Counted from the stretch's first letter, positions 1 through 12,377 are shown. The stretch: 64,000 nt of DNA from Rhizophagus clarus (GCA_015698045.1 BLAL01000319.1:744001-808000), one strand, 5' to 3'. Numbers and translations: made by a program. Notes: generated by a model not told the origin, from the letters alone.

Positions 1-75
1 TTTGAATGTTTTCGCAAAATTAAGATATATTTTTAGTAGAAAAGTCGTCATAATTTGTTATTACAATTCACTCAC

Positions 76-326
76 CTTAAGATTATTTGAAAAATTTCAG
101 GTAAAATATTTGGTAACTTAATATGTGCCAAAATTCTATCATTATTCTTTTTTTTAACGTTAGTTATAAAATTCTTCTTAAATAAGACGAACGATAATTT
201 AAAATAACCATATGGGCACGAAAAATTTTTACGTAAGGGTCATTACCAACTTCAATTGTAATATGATAAAATTCATTATCTTCTAATATCTCAAGATAAT
301 ATTGGTAGTAATTTACTATCGTCCAT
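76..326 (-). pseudogene. Broken first exon of a BTB-TLDc gene (second exon outside window)
   Basis: This is the same BTB exon as in the six TLDc genes further right: ATG at 326 (protein begins MDDSKLLPILS) and the conserved donor after CTTAAG at 76. It carries an 11 bp deletion near 294 and a 1 bp deletion near 168, compared with the intact copies. The first deletion shifts the frame and gives a TGA at codon 12. The two deletions together total 12 bp, so the far end of the exon is back in frame, but the stretch between is nonsense. The second exon (BACK and TLDc) would lie left of position 1 and cannot be seen. Confidence 0.8.
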
Positions 327-1690
327 TAATAAATGAATTTTTATTTTCAAAGGAATGAAAAAAAAAAAAAATGAATTCGCCTAATTTGTTATCCCATTTG
401 GCTAAATATTTGATCATCTGGTCGGTCCATTTGCTAAATAGGACGATCGACAGGTGATATTTAAGAGTGAATTTTTTCTCTTTTTTATTTTATCAGCATG
501 ATTATAATTTTTACATTAAATATGTTATTCATCATTCTAATTTGATATTTTATCTCATACTATGATTACAGTATAAACATTCAATAATCGACCTTTCATT
601 GTCATGTTACTAAGGTAGGTATACTCTATAATGTAATTGTTCTCGGCATGATCAATAATCGAATCTTAAAAGAATTGAATTTATTTTAATTTAGGTTTAA
701 TTTAATTTAACTTATAAAAAGATTTGTTTTACATGTTACCTTATCACTTGGTCCTATTAGTGAACTTAGGTTTAGTTTTAGAATGATTTCGGCATTGAAG
801 TTATAATAATAAATATTTTCGCTCATGTTTGACTCGGTTTTTTTTTGCTGTGATGTTGGTTATATAGCTGTGAAACGGAGAAAATAAAAGTATTTAAATT
901 GTTATTTAATAACCACTGAATATAAATCAACTGTTAAAATTTAAAACCTAGAATTTTTAATACGTTTTTATATAGCGAAATTATTAGAAATATAAATAAT
1001 TCATCTTATTTTGCAACAATTATTATTAAAGTAAAATACTGTACAATATTACGATAAAATAAATTTCTAGTTTAAGTCACAAATACCGTAGGCAGGAAGT
1101 AGTATTCAATATTACGGTCGATGTTGAATGATTGGTCAAGTGATTGGCAATTTGGCATCATGATCTCAATGAGATACCGGATATAAATATTTTTTTAGAA
1201 GCATATTATTAACTGGTTCGAATGCGAGGCGATCAGAAAGGCGAGGCGATCAGAAATATCATAGGAAAAACCTATGTATGAAGATAAATTATTATTCCAA
1301 TTTTACTCATCCAAATATACGATAATTTTTGTATACTCATATAACCATCCGCAACCATCAGATAAGTTTCAAAAAGGTGTAATCGTACTCTATTTTTCTT
1401 TCTCTTTATTACTTTATTATTCTCAATGTCCTTTATTTTCGCTTCCCTTCTTCTTTTTCAAAGGATAACGAATATTCTCTTGTCATTTTTAGTCGATATT
1501 TAAGAATTATAAAAAGTTGTATTTATATACGGTAATAAACCGTAGTCGTATGTTAAAATGCTTTTAACAATTGAAATTTATACATCACGATAATTATACA
1601 AATAAAAATAAAAGAACTTTTGATATATGAAATATTCATTTTATGATAAATCAGTACTAAATAATATAAAAATTTACATACAAATGGCAC
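327..1690. other. Intergenic DNA with relics of a TLDc array unit
   Basis: About 390-450 resembles the promoter of the TLDc genes (tgatcatctggtcggtcc). About 520-625 and 970-1050 resemble the 3' flank of those genes (the cgacctttcattgtc and attaaagtaaaatactgta blocks), but no TLDc coding sequence lies between them and the next gene. A 16-17 bp direct repeat (gcgaggcgatcagaaa, twice) lies at 1224-1256. Nothing else was recognised. Confidence 0.5.
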
Positions 1691-3093
1691 TTAATCAAAT
1701 TTTTGATGAGGTTGAATTCGAAAGCGACCAGGGTAACGTAATGATACTACAGGATAAAGCTTTGATGGTAAATTTTTCCATTGGGAAACTTCCTGATACT
1801 TTATTCCATTGACCGTAAAAGAACAAGTTTTTTTAATCATATCTAAATGAACAGTAATTCTTGCACCATCTCCAAACGGTGGACAATAATTATTATGACA
1901 ATTTCCGAAATTACAAAGACCACCAGTATTACACAATACCATCCATAAGATGCCCAATTTTCACAATTAAAATTTTCTGATGTACATACTCCAATATGAG
2001 AATATAAAGCAACTTTCTCAATGATGATATCCCATTCAAAAACATTCTCATACTCTAAAATAAATTTTGCCCTAACACTTTGATATCCACTATCATTTGG
2101 TGCACGTATAACTTTTCCATTATCCTCAATAATTAGTTTTGATCCACATGCTGATTCATCCCAAACATAATCGGACTCACAGATTGACATTGGTATTCCT
2201 CGAATATCACTTAGATCTGAACTATTCGATTTTGCTATATATCGATAAACATTTAAAATTATTTTGGTTGGGATGATTTCTAATGGATCAATGAGATCAG
2301 CAAATATTTGTCTCTTAATTCGTCGGAAATCAATAAACTCGATCAATGGTTCCAATTCTTTAGTAATTTCTGATTTTTTATTGTCGGTAATTAATTTACT
2401 ATCCACTTGGATTGAGTCTTTCATTTGTTTCAAGGGCGGTAAGTTCTCCAAAAGTGTATTGTATACACTATTAGAGACTTGTTTTGCCGCCAGAATAACG
2501 CAGTACCGAAAAACTTCATATTCCGGCGTTGCAAAAGGCTTTTCTTTGTCATATGTGTAAGATAAGAGATGTCAAAGTGCTTTGATTGATAATCGATCAA
2601 ACTCAACGGTATTTAATGGAATAGTTGCTACTGCTTCCACTAATAAATTCAAGAGAATATTATCTTCTAATAATGGCATCATGTCCACAGCTTTAGTTAA
2701 TAATTCTGGGGAATATTTTTTTACATAATTAGCACTTTTAATAGTTTTCATAATAAATTCCTGAAGATCTGGCAATTGAAAATAATCTGCAGCATAAAAA
2801 GCTTCAATTATATTTTCTTTAGTTAAAGATTCTTCTTTAACTGACCCCATATAAATGTATTCTAATATAATTTCCATCTCGGAGGAATTAATCTTTGGGA
2901 AAGAAATCTGTTTTTCATAACTTTCTTTCATCCCATTATAAAGTAATTTATCACATACTTCGGACCTTGCAGCTAATATCGCTTTGCAACCATGTAATAT
3001 TTTTTCGTCCTGACATAAAATTTCTATATCACTATACTTTGGATTATTTACTAACAATTTTAAATCTTGTTCTAATGAACATCCTCTCGTCAT
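1691..3093 (-). pseudogene. Decayed BTB/POZ-BACK-SPRY protein gene
   Basis: The frame starts at ATG 3093 (MTRGCSLEQDL) and matches the intact gene at 8016-9407 along its whole length: BTB (about residues 10-110), a BACK-like helical part, then a SPRY-like domain (WDESACGSKL, FGDGARITVHLDM, FTVNGIKY). Two lesions are visible. An in-frame TGA at 2572-2574 replaces the Gln of the intact copy's GLQYLLS, after which the same frame stays open to about 1960. Near 1950 there is a frameshift inside the SPRY-like domain, and the rest continues in another frame to a stop at 1691. If translated, it would give a 173-residue BTB-only protein. There are no introns, as in the intact copy. Confidence 0.8.
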
Positions 3094-3100
3094 TTTTGAG

Positions 3101-3143
<43 letters not shown>

Positions 3144-3534
3144 AGAAAGAAGTTTTGTCAATGACCCCGTATTCGGGTATATTTATTGCTTCCAGAGTAA
3201 GCGGAGGATTTGCAACCTACATAAAAAAAATCTTTGAGCACGTGAAGATGATGAAATCAATGTAGATTTTTTACAAATTTGGTTTCGTGCCATAAACTAG
3301 TTGAATTGGAAGGATCGACGACACGTAACTATTGTATTTTTACTACAATCGCCTGAATTCCATGCATTTTCAGGAGCCAGGACATCATGAAAATATTGAA
3401 TTATGGAATTATGGGTACAAATATTGAATTGATAAATGTATAATCTAGAACATAAGATTTTTTATAATTATCAAAAACTTTTGTTGTAAATCATTTGTTT
3501 ATAGAGTATATTACTAATCAAATCGTCAGAAGAA
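3094..3534. other. Spacer with a long homopolymer T tract
   Basis: Directly upstream of the ATG of the decayed BTB-SPRY gene there is a run of about 37-40 T (roughly 3105-3142). The intact paralogue has only a short T tract there. Nothing else was recognised. Confidence 0.6.
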
Positions 3535-3850
3535 TCAGATATACGGTACGGTACTAAAGGGTAACAATTCTTCAATGACTTTTTGGCGATCGGTAATAGG
3601 TTCATTTTCTACTTGTATTAGATTCTCTATTTGACCTAAGATTGGCAATCGTTTCAAAAGAGTTTTAAATGCATTATTAAAAACTTGTTTTGATGCTAGA
3701 ATAGCACTATATCGAAAAATCAAATATTCTGGAGTTGCAAAGACCGTTTCTTTTCGTACGTACGAGATAAAAGGCATTCAAGGCCTACAATAAATAATCG
3801 ACCAAATTCGATAATAATTAATGAAATGGCTGCCACTTTTCGACACGCAT
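3535..3850 (-). pseudogene. Partial BTB-SPRY gene copy (middle segment only)
   Basis: Read on the minus strand, this matches the middle of the intact BTB-SPRY protein: the FATPEY segment, the AILASKQVFNNAFKTL helix and the LKRLPILGQIENLIQVE segment, and upstream of them a degraded copy of the segment just after the BACK region. Homology stops abruptly near 3555, where the intact protein goes on to the SPRY-like domain. Neither the BTB nor the SPRY part is present. The fragment lies just upstream of the decayed full-length copy, so two copies of this family once lay next to each other here. Confidence 0.7.
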
Positions 3851-6800
3851 AACAAAAGATCTTGCTAATTAAAGAAACATCATTGGACTTATTGGTGTAT
3901 TTCTTGTAATAATTTATTTTTTACACATTTCCTTGTTTGGATGATGCTTATTTAAAAGTCTAAGCTAAAGCCCAGGACATTAGTTATTTCACGAATTAGC
4001 CTTAATTCTCATTATCATCACGACATAATATATTTACGGGTTCCTGCGAAATCATATATCAGGCTTTTCTGACTCTTCAAACAAAAGATTTAAATAATTT
4101 ATGCATGTTTAGGTTACTCTCTAATGAATAAAATTGAATTACACAATGTTTCGGCGTCTGATCTTTTCCATATTTTCATGGGTAAAACAATTTGATAAAT
4201 TCAGTTTGATATTGATTGTATAATTATAATTTATTTTTTTTTTTTGGGTTAGGGTGAACAAATAATAGTTAATGACAATAATTTTAAGAATTTTAAAATT
4301 TTAGAATTTATTGGTTATATCATTGCACGGGTTTTGGTAGTGTTTTTTTTTAAAAAAAAAAAAAAAATTTCTTTCATGTTATAGATAGCGCAGATTTCTT
4401 TTTAATGAGATTTTTTTTATATATATTAATTTTTTTCTCACTTTTTATTTACTGTTTTTTGTTATATTTCTTAACAACAAATTGCACGAATAATTTTCTT
4501 TTAATATTTTTTTAAGAGGCTTATTCTATTTTCCCTTTTCATTATGTTTCTTAACAATAGACCAATAATTTTTAATAAGTTTAAAGATAAGATTTTTTTT
4601 TATAAGTTTCCTAATAATAAATTGTGTTTATAAAAATTATATTGTAATATGATTTATTATTAAACTTTATAATACTATTTATTATTAAACTTTATTAAAA
4701 AAAAATATGTAATATTGTTAAAAAAAGACTTTATAAATCCTTGTATAGAGGATTTTTTTAGATAAATTGACACGTAATTTTTTTCATAGATAGTAGTAGT
4801 AATTACATTTTTCTGATCATTAAAAAATTATTAGGATTCTGGTCTATACAAATAATCATACGTTTTCTTTGTTATGTATTTTTGATCGCACTTGTTAATG
4901 CGTCAATTAACATAGTTTTAAATGGTATTACTGCTTTGATAAAGTATATATCATATCATTCATATGATTGATATGTATTAACCTTCGAATATACAGTATA
5001 TAGAAATAGTAGGTTAATGTTTTTTTTACTTTATTTAATTAAGAATATTTGTTAATGCCTTTTTTTTTTGTTTTTTTTTTTGTGGAAATCAGTTTGAAGG
5101 TCAGTGAAACTCTGGTTAAAAATAAACCTTTAACAAGAAATGGAGACTACAAAGGACATTTAGAAGTAACTTTATTCAAAAAAAAAATAATAAAGTTTAC
5201 ATTTATAAATCAATAAATATCAAATTCTTTATCGGATCATCCGTAGAATAATATATAGTTATATAATAAAAAAAAAAATATTTCTTAGTTTCCATAAGTT
5301 TGCATAAAAATATTTTAAGATTATTCTAACGAACTTCATGTGTTTCATCTATATTGATTGTATTCTTTATACAGACTGAGTATTCTAATTTCCAGGCCAA
5401 CCCAACATTTGTTATTGGAAACAATTATTATGATATACTGAAACAAGTACTGGGACTTTAAAAGTAAATGAATACTCATGAAAATTTGCTTTTAAAGATT
5501 TAAGTCTAATAGGTTTGTATGATTTATCACATTTGATGGCCCTATTTTTTCGGTAATGTTAGCCTCTAAGCAGTTTTTAATTAAATGAACTAAATAGACG
5601 TTAGATCATCTGAAGCATTATAATTATGTGCTCATTTTTATTGTTCACCTGATCTCAAAACAAAAATTGAAAATCGCTTCAGGTAATAATCTTTATATTA
5701 TTATATATATTAGGAGAACAGCCAGCAAATATGCCTAATTATAATTCAAGGAAAAGATTATTGCCCAAACATGTACAACAAATCATTAAATAGAATAAGC
5801 CTATTAATATACATTTTGGTGCTACAACTAAATATTTTGTAACTTGTAATGTAATTCTCTCTGAATTAAAATTTTTTCACTTTGACCTATATCTAGAATT
5901 ATAATTTTAAGCAGATTGTAACATTTTTATTTCATCTACTGTATATATAAATATAACATGGTAGATGGTTATGTTCCTTATTATAAAACTAAAGATGCAA
6001 GTCCGGAAGAAATAAAGAGCAGAGAAGAAATCAATTTGTTTGTATATAAAATGAACAAATACACAAACACAAATACACAAACACAATAGAATATAATAAA
6101 GATAGAAAAAAGAGCTCTTATACAATACTGACATTAAGTTAACTCATTTAATAGAATTTAATGTCAGAATAAGATTGTCCATAATACCTTCATCTTTATA
6201 AGACCAAAATATGTCTTGCCAAATGGATTATCCTTTCTGGAATATTTGAATGGTTTAGTTTTGGGTGCAATTCAGAAAATATCAAATTTTAAGAAAGCTT
6301 ATATACTACTACAAATATTGATATTTACAAATATGCTGGAAGAATGGTCTAATAACAGGCCTGATGAACTATGGTGACTGCATGTAAAAGGCTGATACTC
6401 TACTGTGTTAGAAATCAGATGATTTACTAATAATGAATGGATTGCGATGATATTTGCAACATACCTCAGTGTGAGGATGATAGTTTAACTGGTCAAACAC
6501 GATAGAATACAAATATCCTTGACCAACTTTATTTTCTCAAAAAATTAAAATGTTAATATACATACTAATATAAATTTTAATGATAACGATTATTAATTGT
6601 TCAAAAAAGCCTGTTGATAATTCAGATATTGAATGGATTGATTTGGAAGAATGGAAAACAACAGTAAAAAGCTGGATCTGCATAGACGATAACAATAAGC
6701 CAAGAGACTACCTCTAGCATAAAGAATATATTATTGAAGGTCCAATTTCCTTTAACTATAAATGTATCAGTTAGTATTATGATCCAATCAATATCTTCTG

Positions 6801-7846
6801 AGATTGTAGAAATTGTTGTGAAACCGATTTAATATCTATTTGCTATAGAATATTTGAGAAAGGTTACATGTATTGACCGGTGAAAATTAGATTTTATTAC
6901 TGCTGCAAAGCTTGGGTAAATTTGATCTAAGCATTAGTATTATTTTGTTATAGTAGAAGTCACTATAATTCATACTAAGGATTATTATTGCAGATATGTA
7001 TACTATAAATCAATATGAAATAATAGCTAATTTCCTAGGTGCTTATTTGATTTTGTAAGTGTATGTACGCATCCTGTTTTTTAAGGCTTAAATGTTTTTT
7101 TTTTTTGAAGGAAACTTTTGTTAATTAACGTTAAGAAATACTCCTTTGCTTTCAAAAAAAAAACAACAACGATAATAATAATTAATAACACTTATAAGAT
7201 TTGTTTAATTAGATAAATAGAATATATATTGAGTTAAAATTTATTATTACAATAACTCATTGAATAGATCTGCCGAACGTCTTATCCACCAGAAAAAAAA
7301 TAGCTAACTTAATTCCGTGAAAATTCTGTTTAAAATAATAAATAAATAAATAAATAAAATAAAATAAAAATGAAATAAAACGCGTATTATTAAAAAAAAA
7401 AAATCAAATTAAAATTTATTTTATACATGCAAATTTTTTTTTTTAAAATAAATAGTTGAAAATAGAAGGAAAAAAAATCATAAAAATTAAACAATAAACA
7501 AGATATAAATCGATCATTTATTTTCTATATAGGCAATTGCAAGCATTTCTTTCATATTTACAAGTTTTTGAGCAATTACGAATTTATTTAATATCATACT
7601 GTAATTTCGTGCTTACGTGATGATTGTCCTTTCTACAAATTTAGATTATAAACTTTGGCGAATGATTTTATCATAAATTCCAATTCTTTTTTAATGTAAT
7701 ATGTTAGGTATTAGAAATTAGCAATTTTTATAGCTCAGAAGTGACGATCAAAATCCACGTGACAATCAGAGGCAAATTTTACATTTTTCAGGGCCGAAAT
7801 TATGATAATTTTGGTCAACGATCAAAGAAGGCCATTAAGAATTATC
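3851..7846. other. Long AT-rich intergenic stretch
   Basis: No credible gene was seen. It contains many A/T homopolymers, a simple repeat of ataa units near 7337-7378, and one short coding-like relic (6610-6770, listed separately). The few open frames are short, start at chance ATGs and have low-complexity translations. Confidence 0.5.
6610..6770 (+). pseudogene. Short coding-like relic, family not recognised
   Basis: The plus-strand translation reads in one frame as a protein-like, Asp/Trp-rich stretch (SDIEWIDLEEWKTTVKSW, then IDDNNKPRDYL), is broken by a TAG, and continues with HKEYIIEGPIS before further stops. The composition is unlike the surrounding AT-rich filler. It is probably a remnant of a repeated gene, but no family can be named. 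Confidence 0.3.
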
Positions 7847-7855
7847 TATAAAAGG
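7847..7855 (+). promoter_or_regulatory. TATA-like box of the BTB-SPRY gene
   Basis: TATAAAAGG lies about 160 bp upstream of the chosen ATG at 8016 in otherwise unstructured DNA. The spacing is plausible for a core promoter with a 5' leader of about 130 nt. Confidence 0.5.
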
Positions 7856-8015
7856 AAAGATTATTCTGATTTTTTTGGCATGTTGTACGAAACTCGGATC
7901 TGACCTTTTTATGTATATATTAGATCTGTCCACATTGTACTACGATGTACAAACCAATTTATATAAATCCGTTGGGAATTCAAATAAACTCGTTAAAAGA
8001 AAATTTTTTTCAAAA

Positions 8016-9407
8016 ATGATGAGAGGTTATTCATTAGAACAAGATTTAAGATTGTTGATGAATAATCCAAAATATAGTGATATAGAAATTTTATGTGAAG
8101 ATGAAAAGAAACTATATGGTTGTAGAGCAATTTTAGCTGCGAGATCCGAAGTATTTGACAGTTTACTTTATAATGGAATGAAAGAAAGTTATGAAAATCA
8201 AATTTCTTTTCCAAAAATTAGTTCTTCCGGAATGAAAATCATATTAGAATATGCTTATACAGGATCAATTAAAAAAGAATCTTTAACCAAAGATAACATA
8301 ATTGGCGCATTTTATGCTGCAGATTATTTTCAATTAACAGGCCTTCAAGAAAATATTGTAAGAATTGTTAAAAATACTCTAGAAACAGAAAATTATTCAC
8401 CGGAATTATTATCTAAAATTGCAGAAATGACACCATTTGTGGAAGATAATATTCTTCAAAATTTGTTGATTGAAAAAGTTGCAATTATCCCATTAAATAC
8501 TATTAAATTTGGTCGATTGTCTATTACAGGACTTCAATATCTTTTATCTCGTACATATGAAAAAGCAAAGTATTTTGCAACTCCAGAATATGAAGTTTTT
8601 CGTTATAGCGCTATTCTAGCAGCAAAACAAGTTTCTAATGATGCATTTAAAACTCTTATGAAACGATTGCCAACTTTAGAGCAATTAGAGAATTCAATCC
8701 AAGCAGAAAATTTGTTTATTGTCGATAATCAAAAAGTTACTAAGGAATTGGAGCCTTTAATTAAATTCATTGATTTTAATCAAATTGATGGAAGAATTTT
8801 GACTGATATTATTGAACCATTAGAAATTATTCCGACTAAAATAATTTTAGATGCCTATCGACAAAGAGTAAGATCACATTGTACGGGTTTAATTGGAGTT
8901 CGTGGAATACGCATTAATGAGTCTAATTTTGCTTGGGATGAGTCAGCATGCGGATCAAAACTTATTATCGAGGAAAATGGAAAAGTTGTAAGTGCAGTTA
9001 ATTGTAATTCACATCAAAGTGTTAAAGCTAAAATGGAAATTGATAGTAAAGGTATTTTTGAATGGGATGTTATAATCGAGAAAGGTTGTGTTTGTGCTTG
9101 GGTTGGAGTATGTGCATCAGAATGTCCTAGTCCTGATCGATTTTCGGTGGGGAATTCTGCTATATGGGTATTGGGTTCAAATGGTGTCTGTTGGAATTGT
9201 GAAATAAGTTTAAATTATTGTTCGTCATTTGGTGATGGTGCAAGAATTACTGTACATTTAGATATGAATAAGAGAACTTGTTGTTTTACGGTCAATGGTA
9301 AAAAGTATCCTGAAGTTTCTACTTGGAATAATTTACCATTAAAACTTTATCCAATAGTAGGATTAAAATTTCCTGGTCGTTTTCGAATTCAATCCCGTCA
9401 AATTTAG
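8016..9407 (+). CDS. BTB/POZ-BACK protein with C-terminal SPRY-like domain
   Basis: A single-exon gene of 463 residues. The open frame extends upstream to a TTG at 7875, but the tandem ATGs at 8016 and 8019 match the start of the decayed paralogue (MTRGCSLEQ against MMRGYSLEQ), so translation probably starts there. Order of domains: BTB/POZ about residues 8-110 (YSDIEILCEDEKKLYGCRAI, LAARSEVFDSLLYNGMKES, a typical BTB core), a BACK-like helical region about 115-240, a linker with the conserved EPLEIIPTKII motif, and a SPRY/B30.2-like beta domain about 310-455 (FEWDVIIEKG, WVGVCASE, FGDGARITVHLDM, CCFTVNGKKYPEV). Proteins of this build are generally Cullin-3 adaptors, with BTB binding the ligase and SPRY binding the substrate; that role is inferred. 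Two degraded copies lie at 1691-3850. Confidence 0.85.
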   Translation: MMRGYSLEQDLRLLMNNPKYSDIEILCEDEKKLYGCRAILAARSEVFDSLLYNGMKESYENQISFPKISSSGMKIILEYAYTGSIKKESLTKDNIIGAFYAADYFQLTGLQENIVRIVKNTLETENYSPELLSKIAEMTPFVEDNILQNLLIEKVAIIPLNTIKFGRLSITGLQYLLSRTYEKAKYFATPEYEVFRYSAILAAKQVSNDAFKTLMKRLPTLEQLENSIQAENLFIVDNQKVTKELEPLIKFIDFNQIDGRILTDIIEPLEIIPTKIILDAYRQRVRSHCTGLIGVRGIRINESNFAWDESACGSKLIIEENGKVVSAVNCNSHQSVKAKMEIDSKGIFEWDVIIEKGCVCAWVGVCASECPSPDRFSVGNSAIWVLGSNGVCWNCEISLNYCSSFGDGARITVHLDMNKRTCCFTVNGKKYPEVSTWNNLPLKLYPIVGLKFPGRFRIQSRQI

Positions 9408-9775
9408 TATAAAAAAAAAGTATAGGTTGTGATTGATCACAATATTTTTATGTTAACTACAAAATCTTTTAAAAAGAACATTGTATTGTATTATTAGTGA
9501 AGAATTATGAATAACCTTATAATAAATTAAAATAATTTTTCGTATACCATGTGTTTTTTAATCAAAAAATGAATTTATATCGACAAATCAAATATAAATC
9601 TTTTTACATATTACTTTCAATTGCAGATTTTTTTTGATAATTGAAAAAATATTATTAATTTACGTGGCTGAACTTAAATATACCGTATATGAATAATTGT
9701 GTAAGAAATTAATTTAGAATTATTGTTTTTAATTCTGATGTTGTGATTCAATTAGTAAGAACTAAAAAAAATATT
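9408..9775. other. AT-rich intergenic DNA
   Basis: No gene or clear repeat was seen between the BTB-SPRY gene and the adjacent TLDc relic. Confidence 0.5.
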
Positions 9776-10190
9776 AAATCAAATCTTTTATAATTTGAAA
9801 TATTTCATATTCATCTACAAAAAATAATCTTTAATTTCTATAATTGGTTTATCGTAATATCAAATTGTTCTCGTGCAAAATAAACCTATCAGTAAATGTT
9901 GGACCGTAATTAATACTATTGAATGTAGCAAACTTTCCATTTTTTGCTCGACCTAAAATATAATCATCGATATTACGAGATCCGCGAAGTATTAATTTGA
10001 ATTCAAGGATTTTTTTTCGTTAGTAATTTCTAACCTATCAACCTACTATAAGATTAATTCTGTAATATGTTATGTAATAATTTTGAAACAATATTTTTTT
10101 GTTATTGTTTCTTATTTTATTTTGGGCATACTTTCTCGACAAGTTAAATAGAATTTAATATAAAGAATACATTTCTTCATAGAATTGAAA
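9776..10190 (-). pseudogene. Shrunken TLDc gene relic (3' half with internal deletions)
   Basis: Minus-strand homology to exon 2 of the neighbouring TLDc genes is plain in pieces: the very C-terminal EYEIFQI segment, the YGPTF/GGL region, the LILRGS segment, then the piece around residue 250 (Lys-Phe-Tyr-Asn-Leu in the intact genes). The segments between them are missing, so about 1.1 kb has shrunk to about 0.4 kb. The frame is broken throughout. It marks one more former member of the TLDc cluster, at its downstream end. Confidence 0.65.
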
Positions 10191-10486
10191 TTTTTTTCTT
10201 TCATTTTTCTTTAGATAAAATTGTATACAATATAATGTACGATTTTTACTAATTAAACATATCATTAATCATTCTAAATTTTACATTTTATCACAGTTAC
10301 TGTGATTACAATACAAACATTCAATAACCGATCTTTCATTGCCATCATAATACATTCCAAAACTAACGAGAGCATTATTATTTTTACTAATAAGATAATA
10401 AAAATTTAGGATTAGTATGTGAAAAATGTCAATTTGTGCTTTATACGAAAAATTCTTTTTATATTTTCATTTAGCAAAATTATTAT

Positions 10487-10562
10487 AAATATAAATCATA
10501 TCAAAAATATAAATCATGTTAAAAATATAAATCATGTTAAAAATATAAATCATGTTAAAAAT
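10487..10562. repeat. 18 bp tandem repeat, about 4 copies
   Basis: The unit aaatataaatcatgttaa repeats about four times, the first copy slightly diverged (atcatatcaa). It lies in the 3' flank of the first TLDc gene, inside the conserved block that precedes the stop codon in other copies, where the sequence is not repeated. The rest of 10191-10659 is the common TLDc 3' flank. Confidence 0.8.
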
Positions 10563-10659
10563 TAATCATTTTATAAAAAAATCATAATCTTTTTTACTAC
10601 ATTATTAAAGTAAAATGCTAAGTAATCGACTAATAAAAAAATATATTACTATTTTAGAA

Positions 10660-12166
10660 TCAATCTTTCGTAATTTGAAATATTTCATATTCTTCTACAG
10701 AAAAATAATAATCAGTTTTTCTAATTTTATTATAATACTTAATATTACCACAACAATAACTCTTATTATAAAAATTGGATCCACATAAAACAAGGCCACC
10801 AGTAAATGCTGGACCGTAGTTAACACTATTGTATGTAGTAGATATTCCAATTTTTACTCGACTTAAACTATAATCCTCGATATTATCCTTATTCTTAAAG
10901 GAGAATATAAAACTATCTTTAGTATTGCCATAACTATCATTACTTTTCCATATGATTGGATTATATCCTCCAAGGATTTCGGTACTATCTTTCACTTTAA
11001 TAATTGATATAGTATGAGATTGATTATCACAGATCTCATGAAATTTATTAGATGAAAATCCGTCACGAGATCCACGAAGCATTAATTTGAATTCATATGG
11101 ATTACTTCTCGAATCTAATGTAGTATCTAATCTATCAATCCAATTCGAAATTAATTCAGTATGTTGATATTTAATAATCTTTGAATCTATATTTTTTGAA
11201 CTAATTTCCTTTGTTATCTCTAGTTCTGGTTTTTTATTTTGCTGATAAATGAAATCTTTAATTAATTTTTCACGTAATTCTTTTGGTATAATTTTTTTAT
11301 ATGGATATACTTTCTCTACAAATTCTTTTGAAGTTAAATTATAGAATTTAATAAGAAGAATACATTGTTGTAGAGAATTCTTCAAAGTATTGAAATCATC
11401 TTTGGAATAATTTAAAGGATCTGACGGAAGTTCAGGGTTTTGAGAAATACCCCATTTAAGAACATGCTCCCAAACTTGAATAGTATTCTTTTGAGAATTC
11501 TCATGTTGAATGAGAGAAATCAAACATTTTTCTGATATTGAATTGAAATCGATTGAATTAAAAATTTTTTCTGGTTCTTTAGACATCATTTCTTTACAAA
11601 AATCTTGTAATTTCAAGAAAGAATCATTTTCAAAGCTTGTTTGATAAATTAGGTTAAAATTTTGTTTCATCCAATTTTTTTTGTTTTCGATTAAAAAGGT
11701 TTGTAAATGAGTGATTAATTCTTGAAGACCAAATTCATTTGCGGCAACCAAAATTTTAATAATATCTGAGTCATCATGTTTTTCCAAAAAAAGCCTTCCT
11801 CCATAAATATACCTAAATTAAAAACATTTGAATGTTTTTATAAGTTAAAAAATACATTTTTAGAAAAAAAAGCCGTCATAATTTATTAATTCAATTCTCT
11901 CACCTTAAGATTATTTGAAAAATTTCAGGTGAAATATTTGGCAATTTAATATGTGCCAAAATTCCATCATTGTTCCTTTTTTTAACGTTAGTTGATAAAA
12001 TTCTTCTTAAATAAGACGAACGATAATTTAAAATAACCATATGGGCACGAAAAATTTTTACGTAAGGGTCATCACCAACTTCAATTGTTATATCATAAAA
12101 TTCATTATCTTCTAATATTTCAAGTAAATTTTGAGATAATATTGGTAGTAATTTGTTATCATCCAT
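10660..12166 (-). CDS. BTB-BACK-TLDc domain protein, copy 1
   Basis: Two exons, 11904-12166 and 10660-11812, joined across a 91 bp intron (donor GTGAGA after CTTAAG, acceptor TTTAG). The product is 471 residues. The start is the ATG giving MDDNKLLPILSQ; the upstream extension in the same frame begins at TTG. The first exon carries most of the BTB fold (FYDITIEVGDDPYVKIF, FRAHMVILNYRSSYLRRIL). Exon 2 opens with YIYGG and continues into BACK (about 120-235) and a C-terminal TLDc domain (about 305-468: FKLMLRGSRDGF, HEICDNQSHTISIIKV, EILGGYNPIIW, KDSFIFSF, YGPAF, EEYEIFQI). TLDc domains are linked to oxidative-stress protection and V-ATPase binding in other eukaryotes; with BTB-BACK a Cullin-3 adaptor role is likely but inferred. 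Its C-terminal third is closest to copy 5, not to its neighbour copy 2. Confidence 0.9.
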
Positions 12167-12228
12167 TTGTAATTGAATTTTTATTTTCAAAGGAATGAAA
12201 AAAATATATATACTGTGTATGCAAATCC

Positions 12229-12300
12229 GTACCCATTTGGTTATATATTGATCATCTGATCACAGGATTCGGATGTATTTCGGTCCGTTTACGGACGATC
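12229..12300 (-). promoter_or_regulatory. Conserved TLDc promoter module, copy 1
   Basis: Read on the gene strand, in order: CGGACCG, then CATCCGAATCC, a GATCA dyad (tgatcagatgatca), a TATA-like tatataacc, then about 75 bp to the ATG. The same order recurs before the other TLDc genes, including the most diverged one. Function is inferred from conservation. Confidence 0.6.
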
Positions 12301-12377
12301 CGCAAGTAAACATTGTATTAACGCTGCTACTACACGGCTCCTACAATTGATTCAAATAAAGTAAATCTTTGTTAATA

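Noticed and set aside
1214-1224. ggttcgaatgc resembling a tRNA B box
   Set aside because: No A box, acceptor stem or cloverleaf could be found around it.
7875-8015. N-terminal extension of the BTB-SPRY gene
   Set aside because: The frame begins at TTG, the extension is absent from the decayed paralogue, and a TATA-like box lies only about 20 bp upstream of it.
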